The notes under the pieces are model-generated. The model did not search any database. It had not been told where the DNA came from and saw nothing but the letters and a program-made list of their open reading frames with translations. The position numbers were made by a program, and so were the translations under genes. From positions 10,724,596 to 10,788,595 of the forward strand of contig NC_089740.1 in the NCBI RefSeq assembly GCF_035083965.1: DNA of 64,000 nt. The letters run 5' to 3'. Each line of letters starts with the position of its first letter. The stretch's first letter is position 1. The stretch is from Branchiostoma lanceolatum (taxonomy: Eukaryota; Chordata; Leptocardii; Amphioxiformes; Branchiostomatidae). Positions 43,685 through 60,878 of the stretch are shown here, in pieces.

Positions 43685-45982
43685 TTTGTGTCTCTGTGTG
43701 TGTGTGTGTGTCTGTCTGTGTGTGTTTAGATATGTCAAAACCTCTTGCACAACTTTTAAGGAGCCCTTGTGTGTGTGTGTCTGTGTGTGTCTGTCTGTGT
43801 GTGTGTGTGTTTAGATCTGTCAAAACCTCTTGCACAACTTTTAAGGAGCCGTTGACTTTTTCCCATGTGCAGATGGATGTGTTTGATGCTGCAGTGAGGT
43901 ATCGTGAGGAAGGCCAGTCTGTCATCATTCTGGCAGGGAAAGAGTACGGCTCTGGGTCGTCAAGGGACTGGGCTGCTAAGGGGCCTTGGATGCAGGTGAG
44001 TTCGCAATAGAATAAGGAATTTTCCTACTAAGAGGCCTTGGAATCAATCAACCTGGTGAAATCTAGAAATCTAGTATTCTGTTTTAAATAAGAAATTGTC
44101 CTGCTAAGAGCCCCTAGATTCAATCAACCTTGTAAAATCTAGAAATCTAGTATTCTGTTTTAAATGATGAATCTACTTTTGGAAACCTACTTTTGTATAT
44201 TTTCAGCAGAAGATTTTCATTCCCCATCCAGTAAACTTTGGTGAAAGGTGGTTTGCAAACTTGAAAACTGTGGTTTAATCAATAATTATTATTATAGGAG
44301 ATTTTTTTTTTATAAACTGAAGCTGAGCTTTATTTTAACATCCTGTACCATACATGGTGCCTAGGGTGCCCATCTCCGTTTCAAAGCCCTTGGGCCACAC
44401 AACTTTGTACACTCACTACAGCATGGGGCTTGTCCACTGGTAGCCGTGTGTGTTCAACTATGATAGATATTATTACTCTTTCCCAAATGCTGAGTGCTAC
44501 GTAGAGAAAGCAGTAAGTACCATCTTTTTGCTGGGAATCAAACTTAGACCACACCAATTTAATTTCTTGGTTAAAGGATATTTATTTTCAAAAAAAAATT
44601 TAGAAAAAAAAAATCAAGAAAACAGCCTTCTGTTTTCATGATTTTTTTTTCTAAAATTTTTTTTTTTTTTAAATAAAAATCTGTTAACCAAGAAATTAAA
44701 TTGGTGTGGCCTTATGTAAGCATTGTAACTGTTCCCATAGGGCATCCGGGCAGTGATAGCTGAGAGTTACGAGCGGATCCACAGGAGTAACCTGGTGGGG
44801 ATGGGCATCGTCCCTCTACAGTACCTGCCTGGGGAGACCGCCGAGTCCCTCAGTCTTACAGGGAAGGAGCGCTTCACTATACAACTGGCTGATGACATAC
44901 AACCTGGGCAGACCATAGACGTCAAGGTAATGTTTTATATGCAGTGGAAAAGAGTTATTTTCTGTTCATAGTCCACACTAGGGGTGGATACCAGTTCAGC
45001 TTGATAAGGTCCAAGTTCAGGTCCGGACCTGAACCTGGACCTGATCCTGTCCAGATGATATTTTGTTTTATTAGACCAATATTAAGCATAGAGAATAATA
45101 CTGACACGCACGACAAGTTTCTTGGTGAGAAGACTTTGAAGATAAACCAGTATTTGATATTTGAATGTTGCACTTATTTTAAATGCCTTTTTTGTCAGAG
45201 GGAAGACTCAAAACGCTTTTTATCAGACAAAACGGAAAAATGTATTTGTACTTTGTTCAGGTTTTTTTTGGACTCAGGTTTTTGGCTTTCAGGTTTTTTG
45301 GACTCGGTTCTTGGATGTTATAAAGGTCCGAATCAGGTCCAGCAAACCGGTATCCACCCCTAGTCCACACCAATTTGAATTCTTTGTTCTCCAATATGCG
45401 AAAATATGTTGAACTGGAAAATCATCATGAAAACAGAGTCTGGGGAGAAAAGTCTGTGCATTGCTGCAAATAGTTTTGGGGAGTTAGTATACTCAGATAC
45501 AAGTTTTTCTCTGAGCCTTCTGTTTTCAGTTTTTACTTTTGCTTAACTTTTTATGGCCTATAGCTTGAATGAAGGAAATAGTGTTATCATGGCCCAATAA
45601 CAACTTACTCCTAAATTTCATACAAAAATTGTTCTCGCATATCATCCTTTTTAATGCCCTTTTTATTAATGTAGTATAATCCATATGTACTCTTGACAAG
45701 ACACAGAATAAGTCATGGAAATTACATACTGCATAATTATTTACTCTTGTAAAGAATTGTACATAGTTGAAACAATTTTGCAAATGCTACTAACTTTTTG
45801 ATACATTATCGAATATTACAAAGAATACATAAATGAACAATGATTTTCTCCCAACCTTGCAGGTGAATGGGGAAGAGCGAACGTTCAAAGCGTTGGTGAG
45901 GTTCGACACCCCCGTTGAGTTGACCTACTTCCGCCACGGCGGCATCCTCAACTACATGGTCCGCCGCATGATTACTGCCTAG
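30376..45982 (+). CDS. ACO1: Cytosolic aconitase / iron regulatory protein 1
   Basis: Twenty exons: 30376-30388, 32208-32303, 32875-33043, 33474-33611, 35561-35630, 36023-36206, 36887-37026, 37411-37582, 38065-38165, 38575-38851, 39250-39385, 40406-40490, 40887-41043, 41506-41630, 42115-42219, 42608-42750, 43194-43341, 43873-43995, 44741-44926 and 45863-45982. They join to 895 residues (human IRP1 889). Landmarks are [84 protein letters not shown] and [17 protein letters not shown]. The three 4Fe-4S ligands are Cys441, Cys507 and Cys510, with the same 66 and 3 spacing as human 437/503/506. With the cluster it isomerises citrate and isocitrate in the cytosol. IRE-binding activity is known for vertebrate IRP1 and only inferred here. 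Introns carry hAT MITEs, SINEs and other repeats. Confidence 0.97.
31135..31355. mobile_element. MITE family 1 copy in ACO1 intron 1
   Basis: TACTGTAAATGTTGATGG at the left and GCATTTACAGTA at the right. The interior contains AAACCACCGCGAATACTCCA, also seen in the copy at 11424. Confidence 0.65.
31868..32060 (+). mobile_element. tRNA-derived SINE in ACO1 intron 1
   Basis: TAGTCCAGTGGTTAGCGACC resembles a Pol III A box, and GAGTTCGAATCCC a B box, followed by an unrelated body. There is no acceptor-stem pairing, so it is a SINE head and not a tRNA gene. Confidence 0.6.
33075..33270. mobile_element. Diverged MITE family 1 copy in ACO1 intron 3
   Basis: TACTGTGAATCTCGAAATAT at the left and AAATTACAGTA at the right, with GCAAACTTAAAACACAGTGA inside. 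Confidence 0.45.
34300..34382. mobile_element. Small TTAACCTT-ended MITE, copy 1
   Basis: Runs from TTAACCTTTAGCACTCTGAA to GGAGAAGGTTAA, with short inverted ends. A second copy lies at 37303-37381. Both are about 80 bp and sit in ACO1 introns. Confidence 0.6.
34865..35030. repeat. Tandem duplication in ACO1 intron 4
   Basis: ATCCTTCCTAGCACTC, TTTTGCT-AGCAGCTTCCAGC and TTAGCATTGCTAG occur in the same order twice, starting near 34873 and 34970. Confidence 0.7.
36372..36685 (-). mobile_element. tRNA-derived SINE (minus strand) in ACO1 intron 6
   Basis: On the minus strand TGGTCTTATGATTAGG (A-box-like) and GGGTTTGAATCCC (B box) are followed by TGTGCCCTTGGGAGAGGCAC, a hallmark body segment of this kind of SINE. 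The far end has ACCGGGATGGACCCCTACT, shared with a shorter copy at 43519-43652. Confidence 0.7.
37303..37381. mobile_element. Small TTAACCTT-ended MITE, copy 2
   Basis: TTAACCTTTAGCACACTGAA to GGGAGAAGGTTAA; partner of 34300-34382. It sits about 30 bases before the acceptor of exon 8. Confidence 0.6.
37854..38040. mobile_element. MITE family 3 (ACAGTCAAACCTGT ends), copy 1
   Basis: ACAGTCCAGCCTGTACTAAT at the left, with AGGACCACTTGGCT, CCCTGTCTAGTGAGACC and CAAGTTCCTTGAGT in the same order as the copies at 39827-40031 and 42803-42960. Confidence 0.6.
38320..38405. repeat. Dispersed repeat pair, copy 1 (partner near 40280-40380)
   Basis: TTAACGCTTTGCTTG, CACATCACA-GATA, TTATGCC-TGCAG-TGCAATACC and TT-GGTTCTGC are shared in order with 40280-40380. 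Both copies are in ACO1 introns. Confidence 0.6.
39411..39809. mobile_element. hAT-type MITE, copy 1 (ACO1 intron 11)
   Basis: Ends TAGGGGTGTATACCGGTT and AACCGGTTTCCACCCCTA are inverted repeats. It is flanked by a perfect 8 bp target duplication, TCTCTGTT (39403-39410 and 39810-39817). The TAGGGGTG end plus 8 bp duplication are diagnostic of the hAT superfamily. Non-autonomous, 399 bp, starting 25 bases after exon 11. Confidence 0.92.
39827..40031. mobile_element. MITE family 3, copy 2 (complete)
   Basis: ACAGTCAAACCTGTACTAGT at the left and ACTATAAACAGGTTTGAC at the right form the inverted ends. The interior has repeated GTGACCAC motifs. Confidence 0.7.
42803..42960. mobile_element. MITE family 3, copy 3
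   Basis: ACAGTCAAACCTGTTCAAGT at the left, then ATAGTGACCACCTGTCTAC and CAAGTCCATTGAGTGGT. The right end is eroded. Confidence 0.6.
43319..43490 (+). repeat. Tandem copies of the exon 17 donor region of ACO1
   Basis: The unit CCATGTCCC-TCTGG-GATAC, followed by a donor-like GTAAGT and then CATGGCTGTTCAAAGTATTC, occurs three times, starting near 43320, 43378 and 43427. The first is the true exon end (43341). The second donor is weak (GTAATA); the third is again GTAAGT at 43448. Confidence 0.92.
43519..43858. repeat. Deleted SINE copy followed by GT microsatellite with an 85 bp duplication
   Basis: 43519-43652 is a shortened minus-strand copy of the SINE at 36372-36685. 43653-43858 is GT-rich, and TGTCAAAACCTCTTGCACAA with TTTTAAGGAGCC occurs twice (near 43733 and 43818). 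The second copy directly precedes the exon 18 acceptor. Confidence 0.85.
44345..44525 (-). mobile_element. SINE body fragment (minus strand) in ACO1 intron 18
   Basis: GGTGCCCATCTCCGTTTCAA, CCTTGGGCCACACAACTTTG and GCTGAGTGCTACGTAGAGAA are the complement of the body of the SINE at 57651-57940. The tRNA-like head is missing. Confidence 0.75.
44549..44709. mobile_element. Long palindrome / foldback MITE before ACO1 exon 19
   Basis: Arms 44549-44574 and 44684-44709 are perfect 26 bp inverted repeats (CCACACCAATTTAATTTCTT + GGTTAA). The interior is also nearly self-complementary (A-runs opposite T-runs). It ends 31 bases before exon 19. Confidence 0.9.
44979..45362. mobile_element. hAT-type MITE, copy 2 (ACO1 intron 19, inverted relative to copy 1)
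   Basis: Same family as 39411-39809 but in reverse orientation, 384 bp. Ends TAGGGGTGGATACC and GGTATCCACCCCTA, with a perfect 8 bp duplication GTCCACAC (44971-44978 and 45363-45370). The sequence after it, CACACCAATTTGAATTC, resembles the arm of the palindrome at 44549, so it may have landed inside another MITE. Confidence 0.92.
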
Positions 45983-47888
45983 CAACCATCGCCATAGCAA
46001 CAGCAACTGGGTCCCATCATCGAATGTTGCCCGTAAAACTTGTATGAAAAGATAACGATGATTGGAGTCTGTTCCCAACAATTTAATGGTCCATTGATGT
46101 ATAATAAGATTGACAACTTTTGACCATTAGACTTTTTAACCACCTTGTTGCTGCCTGATCTTAAAACCAATATGAAATTGTTGCCATAAGGCTCCCTTGG
46201 CATTAAGAGTGTTAAGAAAAGTTGGGCTGCGGTGGGTGTATTAAGGTTTACATGTAGGTTAGTTACATATGAAGAAGTCTGTGCAGTAAATGAATAAATG
46301 TTGTTTGGGAAAGATCTTAAAATGTCAGAACTATGAGAACTATGAGAACTGCAGTGTGTAAGGAAAGTTAATTTATTCCAAACAAAAGTGTTTCATTCCT
46401 CCAATGTGCACTTTCTTGTGCAAACCAAAAGGGTAGTTTTCTGGTCAGAAGTTTTTTTTCCAACAACATAATTGAGGTTAGATACAGAAGATATTTTAAC
46501 CTCCTTGATAATTGCAATGAAATTGAAGAGAGAAATATCTCCAGTATTATACAGTGATCATCTACATGTACATGTATGCTGTACAGTATGAAATAGCAAA
46601 TGGTTTCATTGGTGTCACTGTAAGAGTCAGTTTTGAATTTGATGTAATGGTTGTTTTGGCAGATCATAGTTTGGGATGCAATTTACATGATTTTCAACTA
46701 GCCAATGAAATACTAGCTACAACCTCGCTTTTTGCTGTTCAAACTGTCAACTTTATCTCAGGATAGATATGTCACGGAAGATTAGCCAATCAAAGAATGG
46801 CTTACATGTCAAATGATTAAACTAGCCAATCAAAAGAAGTACAAAGTATTATCCAGTGTTCTAGGTTGGCTGCTCTATCCTTTCCACAAAGCTTGCTACT
46901 GATTGGCTTCTTATTTCTAAGTTTAACCAATCATAATTTGCAGTTCATTTTTCACTAAAGGCATTCATATTGTACCCACCATCTTTACTTTTTGTTGAGA
47001 AACAGATAGGAAAGTGTATACTAGTAATAATGAGTATTACTAGCTTTGGATGTATATGGAGATTGGTATAATATAGATAAGTATAATGGTCACTTAGCAA
47101 GAATGTATCCCTTACAGAGAGGAATAAAGAGTAACATTCAACAATGCTGTGGATTTGTCATGGTGAGTCGAGTTTGGTTTGTCTACCATTCCCAGTTTCT
47201 AGTGCACTTTGCTGTATTTAGAAATAGACTGCTTACCATGTTGAAATTGCAAACTGAAATTGACATGACCCTATAATTTTGTAAGCAGAACTATGTGCTG
47301 TGCATATTTGGCCATTTTACAAAGGTACATGCGTAGATATATCCAATAGTTGTCCTGTACATGTGCAGCTTGTACATGCTATGAACTAGGCTCTCCCAGC
47401 CTCCGCAGGTCGCTCAGAGTGACAAGCAACTCAGTCCTCAGCTCAGGGCTTGTCTAGGCTACTGGTACCAAAAGATAAACTGCTCGCTAATGGGTGGTAC
47501 GACAGTTACAGCCGCCCGTGGATTATTACAGGCTTTTACGATGTGCTATGCCATTTCTTTCATCAGGAGCAAGATTGTCTTCTTTCAGAAGATGGTGTAT
47601 CGAAAACCCGAGTCAATCCATCAAGCAGTGCCCCCAAGTGCACAGGGTTATATTGCACCTTTTAGTACACCGTCCACCTTAGAGCATTTTGAAAGAACAT
47701 CGGACCTTGATATAGGTTACTATTGACAGACAAACAGACAAAAACACCTTTGCATTAGCTCAACGCGGTCTTGTTTCGCAAAATGGGATCCATTTCGGAT
47801 TTGATAGGCCTTCAGATAATGATAAATTACGCGAAACCTATACTCGAATATTGTAATTTGGTAAAATAAGAAGAGCGCATCATTAACT
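45983..47888. other. ACO1 3' flank and spacer
   Basis: The probable 3' UTR includes AATAAATG near 46292 as a candidate poly(A) signal. Several CCAAT/ATTGG motifs cluster at about 46697-46935. No coding exon is recognised; the frames at 47046-47276 and 47450-47665 have no domain. Confidence 0.45.
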
Positions 47889-50154
47889 AGAGTTCCACGA
47901 ACACATATCTTCGCCGAATAATCAGGGGATTATACCAATAGTCAAGAGACTTGAAGTTTGGTGGCTGTGTTCAGTTATTCTCGTTTAGGATATTTTGACA
48001 AAATGTCACTGCAGATCAAGAGCAAGCTGCTAGGGGGCCCAAAGCTACAACAATTCTATCTACATCACAAGCTTCCTGACACCAAAGGATCAAGACCATA
48101 GCACGTTCAGTTCTGCTGAAGTACCAGGGTCACATACCAGGGGCCCAAAATCGACCCTGACCTTCGTCTTCCCAATACCTGTCCACATAGTCATACTCGT
48201 ACCAAGTATCGTCATAATCCATCCATTCTTGAGTTATGCTGACTACAAAAATCCGGGACCACAAACATCGCACACAACCACAGACGTTAACGGAACCAGA
48301 GTGACAGTGAAAGTGAGAGTGACCAGCAGACGAAGTATCGCACTAAAGATCAGACAGACTCTCTAGTCCTGCGTACTGATGAACGTTACCCCCCTGCTCG
48401 CACAATAGGATAGTCCGTGTACTTTGCCCCTCTCCTGTCTCCTGTGCACCTCACGTTGGTAACATAATTTACCGGGCTCGTTAGTCCTGACTCCTGCTGG
48501 ACACAACAAACCAGTGCCTCAGAAACGCGTGTGGTAGCTGAAACATTGATTCTTTGAATGATTCCCTTAGCCATCAGATCATTGGTGGAGGAATCTCTAA
48601 TTTCTTCCATGGTCACCCAAGGCGTGTTGCCAAGGAAGGACAATTTCTCGGTGACGGCAGTTCCCCTCCCGGGCGGTAGCGATGATAGGGTGGGAGGAAT
48701 TCCGAACTTTGACCTCGTATGAAGACTAAATTGGAAGACAAGTTCGTTGTTGCGTTCTTTAGGTGGCTGAATGAAGTAGTGTTTCCCTATCAGGTACGAC
48801 GTCAGGACCATCTGGTTGACGATAGTCCCTCACAGGGCCTGACCTTTCCTGTGTTTGTTGATTTAGCTCCGTCCCAGCGGGAGAGTAGTTTGGACGGGGG
48901 TAGTGAGATCACCAGAGAGCATCAATCTAATTTACACAGGCCTGCTGACAAGCAGGTGTTGTCCTTGAATATAGGTCAACAAAAGGTACTTAAACGCAAT
49001 CATAAACAAGCCTATTTCACCACCTAATTAGACCCTGATTACAATTTCTTACGTCTATATTTGTTAATCATTACCTCAATAACCTACCTGTCCAAAGCAA
49101 TGCAAATTCATCAAACCCTACCCGAGTTATTCACCTCCAAAGGTAACATAAAAAAAGCCCACTGCAGTTCTAAGCAAGCCACTAGGGGGTCTAAACTTAC
49201 ATCAGTTACTACCTGCCCCAAGAGCTGTACACCACTTAAAAATCATTACCATAGCACTTGCATGAAATTTGGCTACAAGCTTTTGGCGGATTGATAAACT
49301 TTCCTCATTTATTATGCAAATTATCGTCTTATTTGCATGACAAGTATTCAATTATATAAAGCATCACCGAAACTATCAACATGCCATAGATTATGATAAT
49401 CCGTCAATCCCTGCTGAAGTTATTCGTCTCCAAAGGTATTAACAAAAACGCCAACTGCAGTCCCAAACGAGCAGCTAGGGGGCCATAATTCACACCACTC
49501 ACTTGCCGTCCCAGAAGCTATATACTACCTAAAAATCATGAACCTGACGCCTCCGGAAAATTTGGCCTCAAACGTTGAAGCTCCGCTGCAGTGCCTCATA
49601 TACCCGCTAGGAGGCCCATTATCGAACTTGACCTTCCTCTTTGACACCCCTAACTATCCACTAAATATCATGCACAACCGTCAACAGCTCCTCGAGTTAT
49701 GCTGGCGACATACAAACTCTCACACACACAAAGCCTGCTGCAGTACTGTAGGAAAGCGCCAGATAAATCATTTTTAAACTTGACCTCCGTTTTCACAATC
49801 TCTTCCTACCTACCAAAAATCATTGAGATTCATCAACGTTTCCGTCACTTTTTTGCCTACATACAAACACAGAAAAATTAAAAGTCCGCTGCAGTACTGT
49901 TGGAAAACGCCAGGTAAACGATTTTTGAACTTGACCTTCCTTTGCACAACCACTACACACCTACCAAATATCATGAAGATCTATTAAAGGTTTCCCGAGT
50001 TATGCTCTTGACATACATACAGACCCACACAACATCCGGCTCAACCGAAAACATAATCTACTCCGAGTTCCTCGGCGTAGATAATTACCTCATATCCCAC
50101 TGTTTTATTTGTAAAATGTCTATTTTTCTTATTGATTTGCAATGATCGCATTTA

Positions 50155-50530
50155 CGAGTTTAAAACGCCCCAAGATTCAAACCTCTTAGTGAGCCTTCTG
50201 CGATTTCCCCATTCCCGAAAAGACCGAGATTTGGCAATTTGACGGTCGTTTTAACACTTTTCTGGTCGCGGCCTGGAGCGGTACTGCAGATTTGGCTATG
50301 ATAGGGTATGTAATCCCGACTTGTCAAAATGTGAAAATACAAACGATATTAGACTTAAAACCAGTGACCAATTTCCCAAACAGGTCCAAATATCTTCACG
50401 CACATTTAGAATTGCCTTGAGACTTTTCAAAACACTAATTAACAGAAAAATGATCAAATTTCAAGCGCCGCGCAAGGAGCTGATATAACACTATGCCTGC
50501 CAGTGGAAGCGCCGCCTATATTTGTTCAAA
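50155..50530 (-). repeat. Dispersed repeat family 4, copy 1 (inverted)
   Basis: The complement of GCAGTACCGCTCC, TTAAAACGACC-TCAAATT and AATGGG-AAATCGC, shared with 51190-51715 and 53380-53890. It also carries the counterpart of GGCGCTT(C/T)GACGGGCGGC in eroded form. Confidence 0.7.
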
Positions 50531-51189
50531 TAAACATCACACACATAACACACACATATATAACTGCCTATACAGACAAACTTAATGAAAACACTACTGT
50601 ATTCCTAGTAACTGCATTTTGACTCAAGTCACCTGTTTGTAACAGACGAAAATCCGTTCAATCTACAAGAAAAAGTGGTACAAACATTACTCAAATGAGT
50701 CTGCCCACAAAATCACTATATCTGTTGATATCCAAATGTTTGTGTATAGATTTTTTTAAAGAAATAGTTCTTGTAAATGCAACCACTGTTTTGTAGACAC
50801 TGGACAAGGCTACGATACGAGTTCACGTCTTTCCCTGATCTCCAAGCAGATGTTGGGGGAGGCTACGAATGTTAGATTATTACGTTTTTCTGTAGCTGCC
50901 CGTTTATGTCACCAACCGCTTTGATTTCTTCATTAAGGGAAATTTGTGAGAAGTTACGAAAGGGAATGTGACCAGGAAAGCAGTTTGTAAATCAGTACCA
51001 CATTGACTGTTGTTTTCAACCCTTCTAGTCTGGAATTGTAGGTTAAACGTGCATTCAAGGATCGATCGAGATCTTTTCGTCTGCTACAAACACATGATTC
51101 GAGTCAACATACAGCTCTTGGGCACACCATACGGTGTTTTCAGTACGCCAGGCCATGTAACTAGTCAACATAATAACCATTTGCCGGAA

Positions 51190-51715
51190 TCATTCTTGTT
51201 GTATCATTTTGTGGCCCCGTGTCTAGATGTTTATCTCATAAGCAGATGGACAGTTGAGTAAAAGACCAAAGTTGTCTAGGGAAAGTTTCTGATGTCCACA
51301 TATATCCTAAACTTACTTATTACGTTCAAGAAGTGAAGTGTACATGAATATAGGGGGCGCTTCGACGGGCGGCTACAGTGTTACATGGGCTCCTCGCATT
51401 GCGCCTAAAAATAAATCATTTTGATGCCAAGTCGTGTTTTTTAGAACTTCAAAGGCCATTCTAAATGTGTGTGAAGACGTCTGGGCCTATTTAGGAAAGT
51501 TGTCATTGGCTTTAAGTCTAATGTCTTGTTTGTTTCCACATTTCCACAAGAAGAGAGAAAAACCCTATCCGAGCCCAATATGCAGTACCGCTCCTGGTCG
51601 CGACCAGAAAAACGTTAAAACGACCCTCAAATTGCCAAATTTCGGTGTTTTGGGGAATGGGGAAATCGCAGAAGGCTCACAAAGGGGTTCGATTTTTGGG
51701 GGCTTATTTGGTATT
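51190..51715 (+). repeat. Dispersed repeat family 4, copy 2
   Basis: GAATATAGGGGGCGCTTCGA, CGGGCGGCTACAGTG and CAGTACCGCTCC, in the same order as copy 3. Confidence 0.75.
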
Positions 51716-52946
51716 TACAAAGCTCAGATGGTGCTTTGCATAATCAATGACTAATGATGCAAATCAGGAGCTAATTTTCATAATTAGAAAGGAAAGTTTG
51801 TTAACCCATTGCATTTCATAATCGGACATGGGACTGTCAGGTCATGTAACCAGATGGCCTTGCATAAACGTACATGTAGGTCAAATAAATAAACTATCCT
51901 CCAAGCAGAGGTGTGGGTCCTGCTGGTTTTTAACGCGTTCAGTTTAGGCATTTTTGTTCACCCCGATTGGCGACATAATGAAAAGGGCACAAAATAGAAA
52001 GGTGGTGCATGATCAAATTTGTAGTGGGTGATAAGCACGTAAATATCAATCACTCTCCATAATAAGCCTTGATTATTTGGCGAAGATAATGTGTTCGTGG
52101 AACTCTTGTTTCAAACATAAGAAAGTATCGTGTACTCTGATTTTGAAACCAGTAATATCTCATATCTATCGTACATCTAAGACATCTAACTCTTTCTTCT
52201 AACTGTCAACCATTCCGTCAATGCAAGGTTTAACGTTGAACGGAAAACCATAGAGGGTATGCTGAGTTTGTCTCCCAAACATATATACATGGTTATACTA
52301 ATTCCACAGACTGCCTCTTTCACTTGTGGTACGGACACCAAAAAGAACAAATGGATAAATTATGTTAATGTCCCAATATACTACTGGCGATTGTAATAAA
52401 AGCCGAATATATCGACTGATCTGAAGTCAGAATAGCGCTTACTTCCGGGGAGTTCATTTGAATGTAGTTTACCACCATATCACACTTTTCTATTTAAACC
52501 CACGAACATAATGGAATATGTCAACAATGTTGAAACCTGAAGCTTGATAGGACTTAAGCTATAAGTGACTAAACAACTAGATGTATCTCATGGCTGTATT
52601 TTTGAAGGTTGCTTATCTTAGAACCGTGTTAGAGAATTAGGTGAAAGGGAAAAACGCAACAGGTCCAACAGATCTATCTACTTTGATATACTAAAATAAC
52701 AACAAAAAACAAAACACCAGGCAGACCTTTTTCTTTTTCATATGATTGATTTTTAATAAGACCGTTAATATTTGCAACTATAACAACTCAGCAGAGTAAA
52801 TGATAGCTCAGACCTGTGTCTTGATTCTCTGTTACACACGGGCAACATTTTCACGGTCTGTGTGAAGACTCACACGTGTCATTCACTTTTACTGTTACGA
52901 TTTCAACGTGGCGATTCACTACTGTAGTAAAGCGGTAGTGCTGATG

Positions 52947-52985
52947 GTTGCCTAGTAACGTTAGTTGCCTAGCAACGTTGGTTGC

Positions 52986-52993
<8 letters not shown>
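52947..52993. repeat. Three tandem X-box-like palindromes at the protease stop codon
   Basis: GTTGCCTAGTAAC at 52947-52959, GTTGCCTAGCAAC at 52964-52976 and GTTGCCTAGTAAC at 52981-52993, period 17 bp. The stop codon (52988-52986, minus strand) is in the third. The palindromes resemble the RFX X-box (GTTGCCATGGCAAC). Confidence 0.95.

Positions 52994-60878
<7,885 letters not shown>

Larger units (their letters stand above)
47889..52106. mobile_element. 4.2 kb segment with terminal inverted repeats (candidate DNA transposon or foldback element)
   Basis: The left end 47889-47924 (AGAGTTCCACGAACACAT, ATCTTCGCC-AATAATCA) is repeated in reverse complement at 52070-52106. Inside are about six diverged units of a dispersed repeat (CTGCAGT, TTGACCTTCCT, ACC-ACCAAATATCATG, CTCGAGTTATGCT) between 48200 and 50010. 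A pair of inverted subrepeats lies at about 50155-50530 and 51190-51715. No transposase is seen and no target duplication is clear. The 141-codon minus-strand frame 48811-48386 is unrecognised. Confidence 0.6.

Noticed and set aside
45983..46360. Iron-responsive element in the ACO1 3' UTR
   Set aside because: I looked for CAGTGN loops with a bulged C and paired stems and found no convincing hairpin. The CAGTGT near 46353 has no stem.
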